A stretch of DNA of 29,636 nt from a virus: the IMG/VR virus record IMGVR_UViG_3300031251_000082, positions 1 through 29,636 of that record, one strand, 5' to 3'. Both the position numbers and the translations under genes were made by a program. This document shows, in pieces, positions 1 to 5,319 of the stretch (within the stretch, counting starts at the first letter, position 1; every line of letters starts with the position of its first letter). Below the pieces are notes generated by a model that saw nothing but the letters and a program-made list of their open reading frames with translations, was not told the DNA's origin and did no database searches.

Positions 1-41
1 AGGGCTACCCATATAATCGTCATAAATAAGAATAATTCCAT
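1..41 (-). CDS. Start of a small membrane protein, cut by the window edge
   Basis: An ATG at 41-39 is preceded by a clean AGGAG at 50-46 and opens a frame that runs off the left edge. The 13 visible residues begin MELFLFMTIIWV and are strongly hydrophobic, so this looks like the first membrane segment or signal anchor of a small protein. It lies just downstream of the intrinsic terminator at 53-81, with no separate promoter visible between them, so it would need read-through of that terminator. Function unknown; only the start is visible. Confidence 0.5.
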   Translation of the reverse strand, partial: MELFLFMTIIWVA

Positions 42-52
42 AAATCTCCTAA

Positions 53-81
53 TAAAAACGCCCAGTTGATTAGACTGGGCG
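53..81 (-). terminator. Intrinsic terminator
   Basis: A perfect 7-bp stem (CGCCCAG 59-65 with CTGGGCG 75-81, loop of 9) is followed on the minus strand by a T-run (TTTTTATT, 58-51). It lies about 70 bases downstream of the predicted start of transcription from the promoter at 159-187 and ahead of the partial gene at the window edge. Confidence 0.75.
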
Positions 82-152
82 TAGTGTTGCTGGGGAGGTA
101 ACTTTGGGGGTTCTCGCTTTTGGTAGGAAGGAACCCTCCGAACCTAACCTAT
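53..152 (-). ncRNA. Predicted small RNA of about 100 nt
   Basis: The promoter at 159-187 predicts a transcript starting near 152, and the intrinsic terminator ends it near 53. No start codon with a ribosome binding site opens a frame of useful length between them. A 5' hairpin can form from GGGTTC (131-136 complement) and GAACCC (108-113 complement). The stretch between the two hairpins contains ACCTCC (99-94), the complement of a Shine-Dalgarno core. I checked it as a tRNA: there is no cloverleaf or T-loop. It could instead be an attenuated leader of the partial gene at 41. This is inferred from sequence signals only. Confidence 0.4.
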
Positions 153-158
153 AATTTA

Positions 159-187
159 ACTATACTAGTAATCGTTACTTGTGTCAA
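159..187 (-). promoter_or_regulatory. Sigma70-type promoter
   Basis: TTGACA at 187-182, a 17-base spacer, and TATAGT at 164-159 (5 of 6 matches to TATAAT). It sits in the last codons of the zinc-ribbon gene ending at 165. This is one of a family of matching promoters in the window. Confidence 0.65.
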
Positions 188-365
188 TTTTTATTTCAAA
201 AGGTGGAGAACCTTGATAATAATCTATCTTATTCTCGTCTAAGTCTTTGAATTTTATGTGTTTATCTCCACATTTTTGACATTTAAGATCTTCTAAAGCA
301 GCCTTTATATAGACTTGCTTTTCCCATTTATGGCCACAATAATCGCAGATTATCTGAACGATCAT
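165..365 (-). CDS. Small zinc-ribbon protein
   Basis: A 66-residue protein. Cysteines at C7-x2-C10 and C29-x2-C32 form two knuckles of a treble-clef or zinc-ribbon fold, so it probably binds one zinc ion. The C-terminal half is acidic and has no known motif. I place the start at ATG 365, which overlaps the stop of the upstream gene as ATGA; a GTG four codons earlier is the alternative. It is the last gene of the left-hand small-gene cluster, and a promoter lies over its stop codon. Role unknown: phage zinc ribbons of this size can bind nucleic acid or host proteins. Confidence 0.7.
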   Translation of the reverse strand: MIVQIICDYCGHKWEKQVYIKAALEDLKCQKCGDKHIKFKDLDENKIDYYQGSPPFEIKIDTSNDY

Positions 366-589
366 ACTGCGCCACACTCTTTATTAGAGATGGCTATGGC
401 TTTGTTTCCTAGACCATCTTTCCCTTTAGGATTAATTTTAGCAAATACACACCCTACATAAGTTCGGGAGTTGTTATAATAATCTCCATCAACTTCTGGA
501 GTTAGATAGGCGTTATTAGCACCATCTATGAAGGCTACATGGCATTCGATCTCAGCCAATACAAATTTATCGTTCAAATGATACATCAT
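362..589 (-). CDS. Hypothetical small protein
   Basis: A 75-residue protein that I do not recognise. Start at ATG 589 is chosen because AGGAG lies 10 bases upstream, inside the end of the preceding gene; a TTG seven codons earlier is less likely. The protein has many aromatic residues, no cluster of hydrophobic residues long enough for a membrane segment, and three isolated cysteines. It ends in an ATGA overlap with the zinc-ribbon gene downstream, which suggests coupled translation. Confidence 0.6.
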   Translation of the reverse strand: MMYHLNDKFVLAEIECHVAFIDGANNAYLTPEVDGDYYNNSRTYVGCVFAKINPKGKDGLGNKAIAISNKECGAV

Positions 590-590
590 A

Positions 591-953
591 TTATTTATAC
601 TCCTGTTCAAAAACTAAGTCATAGCAAACTTCACATGTGCAGGTTACAGGATGACCTTTGCCGGCCCAGTTCACGTCCTTCATATCTCGATCTAACTTGG
701 CTTGTGCTTCATCCAACGTAATTCCATGGCTACAGTAAGTAATCATTGTAGATGAATCGAGATCGTCTAAAGTAATTGGTACTGATGGATCATGATTCCA
801 TTCTTCAAACAATCGATTTACTTCAGTCCAATCCACTTGTTCGTCTTGTTTTGATTCTAACAAAATCTCTTCTTTACACGTTCTGCAGTACCAAAAATCT
901 TTATGATTCGCTGTATTTAGAACTCCGCTATTTTTACATTTTTGACAAACCAT
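591..953 (-). CDS. Zinc-ribbon protein
   Basis: 120 residues. The N-terminus has C3-x2-C6 and C23-x2-C26 in a pattern (CQKC, WYCRTC) typical of a zinc ribbon. A second cysteine group near the C-terminus (CTCEVC) may hold another metal. The middle is acidic with no known domain. AAGGAG precedes the start with good spacing. It sits in a run of small genes with the lipoproteins to its right and another zinc ribbon to its left. Function unknown; DNA, RNA or protein binding are all possible. Confidence 0.7.
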   Translation of the reverse strand: MVCQKCKNSGVLNTANHKDFWYCRTCKEEILLESKQDEQVDWTEVNRLFEEWNHDPSVPITLDDLDSSTMITYCSHGITLDEAQAKLDRDMKDVNWAGKGHPVTCTCEVCYDLVFEQEYK

Positions 954-963
954 ATATCACTCC

Positions 964-1224
964 TTATATTAAATCGGTGTATATTACTAAACACCTACTA
1001 TTGGCATCTAACGAAAAACTTACTTCTTTTGCTGGTATATTATATAGCCAGCTTATAACACCTCGTTGATATGTAGATTCTGCCGGTTCTCCCCAAGTCG
1101 CTTGGATTTGCTGCATCTCAATGTTACAAGCTGATGTAATCCAGGTAGCACTAGGGTAAACTGGTATGAGTACTGGCGGTTGTCCACAAGCTGTTAAACT
1201 TAATAAGATTAATAATTTTTTCAT
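964..1224 (-). CDS. Small lipoprotein, distantly BamE/SmpA-like
   Basis: 86 residues with a short signal peptide (MKKLLILLSLTAC) and a lipobox ending at C13, so it should be exported and lipid-anchored. The middle reads IQATWGEPAES followed by a WLY motif, which resembles the 'lG.P...W.Y' core of the small BamE/SmpA fold; this resemblance is by eye and weak. It comes right after a 25-residue membrane ORF whose stop overlaps this gene's ribosome binding site. It could act in the outer membrane, for example in superinfection exclusion or lysis, but nothing in the sequence decides between these. Confidence 0.65.
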   Translation of the reverse strand: MKKLLILLSLTACGQPPVLIPVYPSATWITSACNIEMQQIQATWGEPAESTYQRGVISWLYNIPAKEVSFSLDANSRCLVIYTDLI

Positions 1225-1228
1225 TGAT

Positions 1229-1306
1229 TTACCTTCTCATCGCTTTAGTTATTAAGATTAAACCTTCAATAAAACTACATATTAAAAGCGTTAATAATAC
1301 CTTCAC
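1229..1306 (-). CDS. 25-residue membrane micro-protein (GTG start)
   Basis: A GTG start at 1306 lies just after AAAGGAG, and the frame runs to a TAA at 1231-1229. The product starts MKVLLTLLICSF and is one hydrophobic segment ending in a basic tail (KAMRR). It fills the gap between two membrane or lipoprotein genes, and its stop is embedded in the next gene's ribosome binding site. The close SD-to-start spacing and the short length keep confidence moderate. Confidence 0.45.
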   Translation of the reverse strand: MKVLLTLLICSFIEGLILITKAMRR

Positions 1307-1315
1307 ATTACTCCT

Positions 1316-1507
1316 TTAACTAAAAACTACAATTGCACCAACAAAAACAGTCATAATCAAGAAGATAAAACTAAACAATGCGGTCAGAGGGTTGCTACCT
1401 ATAAACACTGCGGTTTTAACTAATAATCTGCTTAGCATTGGTTTAAATATCGCAAACACATGGTATCCGAAGAAAAGAATCATTAATATTATTAAGATTT
1501 CCAACAT
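1316..1507 (-). CDS. Small two-pass membrane protein
   Basis: 63 residues with two hydrophobic stretches, roughly residues 2-22 and 42-62, separated by a short basic loop (SRLLVK). It is the first gene behind the promoter at 1527-1555, with AAGGAG well placed before the ATG. Size and topology fit a holin or a phage membrane-modifying protein, but no family motif is visible. The gene directly downstream is another tiny membrane ORF and then a lipoprotein, so this short operon appears dedicated to the cell envelope. Confidence 0.65.
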   Translation of the reverse strand: MLEILIILMILFFGYHVFAIFKPMLSRLLVKTAVFIGSNPLTALFSFIFLIMTVFVGAIVVFS

Positions 1508-1526
1508 ATTTTATCTCCTTGATTAA

Positions 1527-1555
1527 AGAATAGCAAATTACTGCAGTATTGTCAA
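1527..1555 (-). promoter_or_regulatory. Sigma70-type promoter
   Basis: TTGACA (1555-1550), 17-base spacer, TATTCT (1532-1527). The 15 bases TATTCTTTAATCAAG are identical to those at the promoter of the helicase gene (4844-4872). It lies in the gap between two genes and drives the membrane-protein and lipoprotein cluster. Confidence 0.75.
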
Positions 1556-1562
1556 CTTATAA

Positions 1563-1901
1563 TTAATCCTGAGATACCACGCAATTAGCTGCTACAGTAA
1601 GATTACACGTACAGTTTAAACCCGTGCTATTATAAGTACCGGGAGTAATTTTGGTCATGAAAGCATTAGGAATTGAATAAACTCCGTATAATTCATTATT
1701 TATGCAAAGACCTACTTCTGGAAATGTGCTTGGATACGTAGGTACGCAACTTGTACACAGTTGTACTACTGTAACTGGTGTTGCGTTAGTTCCTGGACTG
1801 CCCTGAGGTCCTGGACTGCCCTGAGGACCAGGTTGTCCTTGTGTTATGACATATTGCGGGCCACATCCTACAATTAATAAACAAAGTAGTATTTTTTTCA
1901 T
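1563..1901 (-). CDS. Lipoprotein with collagen-like G-x-y repeats
   Basis: 112 residues. A signal peptide ends in LLIVGC, so C13 should be lipidated. Residues 22-39 are six G-x-y triplets (GQP, GPQ, GSP, GPQ, GSP, GTN), the pattern of a collagen-like triple helix, which would make the protein a trimeric stalk on the membrane. The remaining 70 residues carry five cysteines (including CTSC and CTC), suggesting a disulfide-stabilised head outside the cytoplasm. The repeat is also visible in DNA as an 18-base tandem copy (1792-1827). AAGGTGG precedes the start. Such proteins would decorate the infected cell surface or periplasm; the exact role is unknown. Confidence 0.7.
   Translation of the reverse strand: MKKILLCLLIVGCGPQYVITQGQPGPQGSPGPQGSPGTNATPVTVVQLCTSCVPTYPSTFPEVGLCINNELYGVYSIPNAFMTKITPGTYNSTGLNCTCNLTVAANCVVSQD
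1792..1827 (-). repeat. 18-bp tandem repeat encoding GPQGSP
   Basis: Two adjacent 18-base units (1792-1809 and 1810-1827) differ at one base. They encode the collagen-like part of the lipoprotein and are a likely site of length change by slippage or unequal recombination. Confidence 0.8.
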
Positions 1902-1902
1902 A

Positions 1903-2109
1903 TTATGCCACCTTATTGTTAGAATTACGCATCTTTATCAACTGAAAGAATTTAATTCTATATTTTAAAGCTTTAAGGCCTGATAACTCATTGGACGCCA
2001 GTTTATAATTCATGTACTCAATAAGATCAATAGTTTCATGCTGTTCTATGGTTTCTTGATCTTTTTTAGTAACTTTTGATACGCCTACTGCTATTACATA
2101 CGGTTTCAT
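1903..2109 (-). CDS. Hypothetical small protein
   Basis: 68 residues, not recognised. I start it at ATG 2109 because GAGGAG lies directly upstream with ideal spacing; an ATG six codons earlier contains that ribosome binding site and is unlikely. The C-terminus is strongly basic (YRIKFFQLIKMRNSNNK), the middle is mixed and acidic. No membrane segment or cysteine. It directly precedes the collagen-like lipoprotein gene and follows a short frame-broken ORF. Confidence 0.55.
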   Translation of the reverse strand: MKPYVIAVGVSKVTKKDQETIEQHETIDLIEYMNYKLASNELSGLKALKYRIKFFQLIKMRNSNNKVA

Positions 2110-2111
2110 AA

Positions 2112-2206
2112 TTACTCCTCTTTCCAATCTAACATAAGTTGCTCGAATTCGGAAACTTTTAAAACATACTTTTTACTATTGCTTGTGAGACTGCGTCGTG
2201 GTCCAT
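2112..2206 (-). pseudogene. 31-codon ORF broken by one base at an A5 run
   Basis: An ATG at 2206 has a strong AGGAG and starts MDHDAVSQAIVK, but the frame stops after 14 codons. Shifting back one base at the five-A run (2174-2170) continues the reading as KYVLKVSEFEQLMLDWKEE and ends at a TAA (2114-2112) placed exactly after the ribosome binding site of the next gene. That fit suggests a real small gene that lost one A, a sequencing error in a homopolymer, or slippage on AAAAA. Confidence 0.45.
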
Positions 2207-2221
2207 ATTAGCTCCTAGACC

Positions 2222-2860
2222 TCATTTTGTGAGGAGAAACATAAGAAAATACATTGGCATTGATTGTTGTTGTGCTTTGTATTCTTTTTTAACTAAGCAT
2301 TCTATGCCTAGATTACTGTGGGAGTCGATTAAAACGCTCAATAGAGCCTCTTCGACGTCTTCTAGCGAGTTATCTGCATTTCTTTGATTGCCATCTACAA
2401 TGACCTTGCTCATGTAGTTGAGCATGTCTTCTGTCTGTCCTCGCATGCTTTTTGCTAAGGTTATAGCCAATATGAATTGTTTCTTAGGGTGCAAAATGTT
2501 GTCGTTGTTGATAAAAGCGTTGATGTCACCTATAACATTCATGTTTAGGAACGAGAAGTAGTCGAGGAATACTACGTCATGGTGGTTGGTTTTAAGGGTC
2601 TGAGAGTACACATATTGACGAATATCTGACTTGTAGCATTGCATGTTGAGGGTGTCTTGTATGATTTTAAAGTCTTTTTCGTCTCGCTCCACTCCTATGA
2701 TCGTTGAAGGTTTAAGATGCTTTTTAAACGTCTTTACACATAGGCCTTGCTTTGCAGGCAAGGTAAATATGGTTTTGGGGTTTAACTGTTTAGAATGCTT
2801 AACAATTAAATCTCGGCACTCTTGCTTTGGTCCTTGGTTGGTTTCAAATGCTTTAGTCAT
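2222..2860 (-). CDS. Possible SAM-dependent methyltransferase-like protein
   Basis: 212 residues from ATG 2860, which follows the helicase stop by one base; an earlier ATG lies within the helicase gene and is unlikely. The pattern is Rossmann-like: a strand plus loop near the start (IFTLPAKQG), an acidic residue after the second strand (IIGVERD), then KSDIRQY, then DVVFLDYFS in the position of the catalytic motif IV. This order matches class I methyltransferases, but the usual glycine-rich motif I is poorly kept, so it may be diverged or inactive. Substrate (DNA, RNA or protein) cannot be told. Probably co-transcribed with the helicase. Confidence 0.45.
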   Translation of the reverse strand: MTKAFETNQGPKQECRDLIVKHSKQLNPKTIFTLPAKQGLCVKTFKKHLKPSTIIGVERDEKDFKIIQDTLNMQCYKSDIRQYVYSQTLKTNHHDVVFLDYFSFLNMNVIGDINAFINNDNILHPKKQFILAITLAKSMRGQTEDMLNYMSKVIVDGNQRNADNSLEDVEEALLSVLIDSHSNLGIECLVKKEYKAQQQSMPMYFLMFLLTK

Positions 2861-2861
2861 A

Positions 2862-4823
2862 TCACTTAACTTTCTTCGGAAAATATTGATCGTGAAGTGC
2901 TTTAAATTCAGGATCAAAACAATGGGTTGACTTACTTAAATAATTTGCCATTAACGTACGAAGTCTTTTTTCTACAGGATCTTTAGAATGTCGGCTAGGT
3001 TTTTTACCTGATTTGAACCAGTCATTTATTAAGATTTGTTTTTTTGTCATTGAATTTTCAGGAAAATATTGATCGTGAAGTGCTTTAAAATCAGGATCAA
3101 AACAACTGCCTGATTTCCTTAAATAATTTGTCATTGACCTACAAAGTCTTTTTTCTACAGGATCTTTAGACAATTGGCTAGGTTTTTTACCTGATTTGAA
3201 CCAGTCATTTATTAATGTTTGTTTTTTTCCTTCTGTATCATAACTTCCTGTTTTTGTTTGAATTCCATCAAATAACATAAATGCGTTGATGTTTGTTTGA
3301 CTTGCAAAAGCATTTGACACCACGTACGCTGCAGTCACGATTGTAACCACTTTTTTGCTTGGTTCTTTAGGAAAGTTAAGGCTTGATTCCTCGTCAACTT
3401 TTTCTTCACTCTCCTCAAAAATCTGTTTAGTTTCGATGCTTCCACTCATGATTGGGCTGCCATCTGGGTCTTCAATAGTTTTCATGTCCCCAACCAAGTT
3501 CAGTACGTTTTTGGTCTGCGCAGCTATTGCATCGTCGAATGGAGCATCGACAGACAGAGCTGCTTCTTTAAATTGCTCAATTACTTCAGCATTAATGTCT
3601 TTCTTGACGCCTTTTTGGTCAATATAAAGACTTACTGTGTCTGGAATGTAATACCGGCCTAAACTCTTGCCCTCTGCAATTCTTAACAATCTGCCAGTCT
3701 TTTGCATAAATTGTCGCATGTTGTCGTATGAAGGCCGAAAGTCGAGCACTACCTCGAGTTCAGGGTAATCATAACCTTCTTTGGCCATGCCGCAGACGAT
3801 TAAAACTCTAAATTCATCTCGTTGAAACTTGGCTAATAGCTCTGCTGCTTCGAAATCATTGTCTTCTAGCCTGCTGTGGGCTATTTGAACAAAACCGTCT
3901 GGAACCTTACCAAAACGCTTAAGAAAGCGTTTACGCAGGTTTGACTGAAGGTTTGTTGCTGAAGTGGCATCCCCCTCAGCATCTACGCTGCTGGCAAACA
4001 CTAGGGTGGGAGGAATTGACTCAATTGACGTGGCTTCCTCATGAAAATAAGCTGCCAGTACGCTATTAGCTACCGACGTCTTAAGAATTTTGACGTTCAT
4101 AGGATCTTTTACATCAACTGCTTTGTTGATAATCTCGTCAGCCAATACCTCAGTATTACCCTTAACTTCTTCCGTCTTCTCGTCCTCGATGCGTTTAAGC
4201 TTGATGGTGTCTTCAGTTTGCACTGATTTAAACACGACATCACAGATGAATCCTAAGTCTTTAAGAGTTTGAAGCTGAGTAATGACAATCCTTGAAGATT
4301 TAAAAGTACCGTCTTTGTTCATCAAACCTTTAAACAATTCTTTATCTAGCTTCCAAGGAGTGGCGGATACATATAGTTGCGATTGAAAATGCTTGTTTTG
4401 TAACAACTTTTGAAACGTTTTGTGGTCAGTCTTCTGGTTAGCTGAACCCTGGTGAACTTCATCAACAATAAGCATGTCATATTTGGTGTTGTCAATCTTG
4501 TTTCTAGCAGACTGCCAAGTGATACAGTGAATGTAAACATCGTCTATAAGACCTATGTTGGGGTCTGAGGTCATTTGGATTCCCAACGCGTCAAAAGCTC
4601 TATCCATTGGCTGCTCAGATAGGTATTTTTGATGCGCCACCCAGAGCAAATGCTTATAGCCTTGGGCTTTTGCGTGGGCTATACCAATCATTAAGGAGGT
4701 GAGGGTTTTACCTGAGCCTGTTGGAGCTTGGTAAACCGCCCTCATGTCTTTAGGGTTATTCTTATAAATTGTTAAGATTTTGTCAAAAGCCTGTTGTTGA
4801 TAATCTCTAAGTTTAAAGTTCAT
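2862..4823 (-). CDS. SF2 DNA/RNA helicase with tandem C-terminal modules
   Basis: 653 residues. Helicase core: Walker A APTGSGKT (33-40), DEVH (121-124), SAT (153-155), motif V near KEGYDYP (348-354) and motif VI QKTGRLLR (374-381). This is the layout of the restriction-endonuclease/UvsW/SSL2-like branch of superfamily 2, which remodels branched DNA or translocates on duplex DNA. Two nearly identical 61-residue modules end the protein (about 532-592 and 593-653), each with INDWFKSGKKPS and DPVEKRL, resembling the helicase-associated domain repeats found in other helicases. Start chosen at ATG 4823 behind AGAGG; an upstream ATG spans the ribosome site. Driven by the promoter at 4844-4872. Likely works in replication or recombination. 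Confidence 0.9.
   Translation of the reverse strand: MNFKLRDYQQQAFDKILTIYKNNPKDMRAVYQAPTGSGKTLTSLMIGIAHAKAQGYKHLLWVAHQKYLSEQPMDRAFDALGIQMTSDPNIGLIDDVYIHCITWQSARNKIDNTKYDMLIVDEVHQGSANQKTDHKTFQKLLQNKHFQSQLYVSATPWKLDKELFKGLMNKDGTFKSSRIVITQLQTLKDLGFICDVVFKSVQTEDTIKLKRIEDEKTEEVKGNTEVLADEIINKAVDVKDPMNVKILKTSVANSVLAAYFHEEATSIESIPPTLVFASSVDAEGDATSATNLQSNLRKRFLKRFGKVPDGFVQIAHSRLEDNDFEAAELLAKFQRDEFRVLIVCGMAKEGYDYPELEVVLDFRPSYDNMRQFMQKTGRLLRIAEGKSLGRYYIPDTVSLYIDQKGVKKDINAEVIEQFKEAALSVDAPFDDAIAAQTKNVLNLVGDMKTIEDPDGSPIMSGSIETKQIFEESEEKVDEESSLNFPKEPSKKVVTIVTAAYVVSNAFASQTNINAFMLFDGIQTKTGSYDTEGKKQTLINDWFKSGKKPSQLSKDPVEKRLCRSMTNYLRKSGSCFDPDFKALHDQYFPENSMTKKQILINDWFKSGKKPSRHSKDPVEKRLRTLMANYLSKSTHCFDPEFKALHDQYFPKKVK
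2878..3231 (-). repeat. In-gene tandem duplication, period 183 bp
   Basis: The block beginning GGAAAATATTGATCG on the plus strand at 2878 recurs at 3061, exactly 183 bases (61 codons) later, with long stretches identical in DNA. The encoded modules share about four fifths of their residues over the core. The DNA-level similarity, including silent positions, points to a recent duplication. Confidence 0.85.
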
Positions 4824-4843
4824 AACTCTTACCTCTTGATTAA

Positions 4844-4872
4844 AGAATACCAAATCTATCTACTATTGTCAA
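4844..4872 (-). promoter_or_regulatory. Sigma70-type promoter of the helicase gene
   Basis: TTGACA (4872-4867), 17-base spacer, TATTCT (4849-4844), with TTAATCAAG directly after it as in the promoter at 1527-1555. The -35 box overlaps the stop codon of the gene ending at 4869. Confidence 0.75.
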
Positions 4873-5099
4873 GCTACAACTTCTGCATTATAAAACTTCA
4901 TCAAGTAATTTTGTTTATCTATCAAAGCTTGAGTCCTCCCGAATTCCTCCATCATATATTCCACAATAATGATTATAGGGCATCCAGTAGCCATTGCTAT
5001 AGCTGAAGCCTCTTTACATAGATCCGCATCAGGTTTCGTTATGAACCAGGCTTTTACTGCTGCTCTATTGATTTGATACCTAGATTTAGAGAGTTTCAT
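4869..5099 (-). CDS. Hypothetical small protein
   Basis: 76 residues, not recognised. The middle is rich in Ala, Met and Ile (ASAIAMATGCPIIIIVEYMMEEF) and probably helical; the pattern is too interrupted to claim a membrane span. The start at ATG 5099 has no visible Shine-Dalgarno sequence; instead TATTCT sits six bases upstream, which could be the -10 box of a leaderless transcript, although no -35 match is present. A TTGACA lies 110 bases further upstream. It is the first gene after the capsid terminator. Confidence 0.55.
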   Translation of the reverse strand: MKLSKSRYQINRAAVKAWFITKPDADLCKEASAIAMATGCPIIIIVEYMMEEFGRTQALIDKQNYLMKFYNAEVVA

Positions 5100-5189
5100 A
5101 CTTATAGAATATACTGGGTGGTTTAAAAATACTACTAAATCTCGACTAAAGGTTGATATTTGGGAACTTTAATAAACCGATACAATTGG

Positions 5190-5218
5190 ATATGAATAGA
5201 TATAGTTATAAATGTCAA
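5190..5218 (-). promoter_or_regulatory. Weak candidate promoter
   Basis: A perfect TTGACA (5218-5213) lies just after the capsid terminator in a gene-free stretch. The best hexamer 17 bases on is TCATAT (5195-5190), a poor -10 match. The -35 match and position are the only support, as a promoter is needed here for the gene at 5099. Confidence 0.3.
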
Positions 5219-5229
5219 TTTTAGTAAAA

Positions 5230-5254
5230 TTCCCCAATGTAAGCAACTGGGGAA
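5230..5254 (-). terminator. Second hairpin after the capsid gene
   Basis: A 7-bp stem, TTCCCCA (5254-5248 complement) with TGGGGAA (5236-5230 complement), loop of 11, followed on the minus strand by TTTTA. It is a weaker, tandem backup to the terminator at 5262-5292. Confidence 0.4.
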
Positions 5255-5261
5255 CCTAAAT

Positions 5262-5292
5262 AAAAAAGGCCTGAGATTTTTAGTCTCAGGCC
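5262..5292 (-). terminator. Strong intrinsic terminator of the head operon
   Basis: A perfect 9-bp GC-rich stem (GGCCTGAGA 5268-5276 with TCTCAGGCC 5284-5292, 7-base loop) is followed on the minus strand by six T residues (5267-5262). It lies 27 bases past the capsid stop codon and ends the packaging and head transcript. Confidence 0.9.
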
Positions 5293-5319
5293 TCAATATT
5301 TTAAGAGATAACTAGTTGA

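Noticed and set aside
82-158. tRNA gene in the left non-coding stretch
   Set aside because: CCTACCA and GGTTC occur, but no acceptor stem, anticodon arm or proper T-loop can be formed around them on either strand.
539-721. Plus-strand ORFs such as this one and others at 5765-6097, 2643-2930 and 7946-8206
   Set aside because: They lie fully over well-supported minus-strand genes, lack ribosome sites, and have compositions typical of shadow frames.
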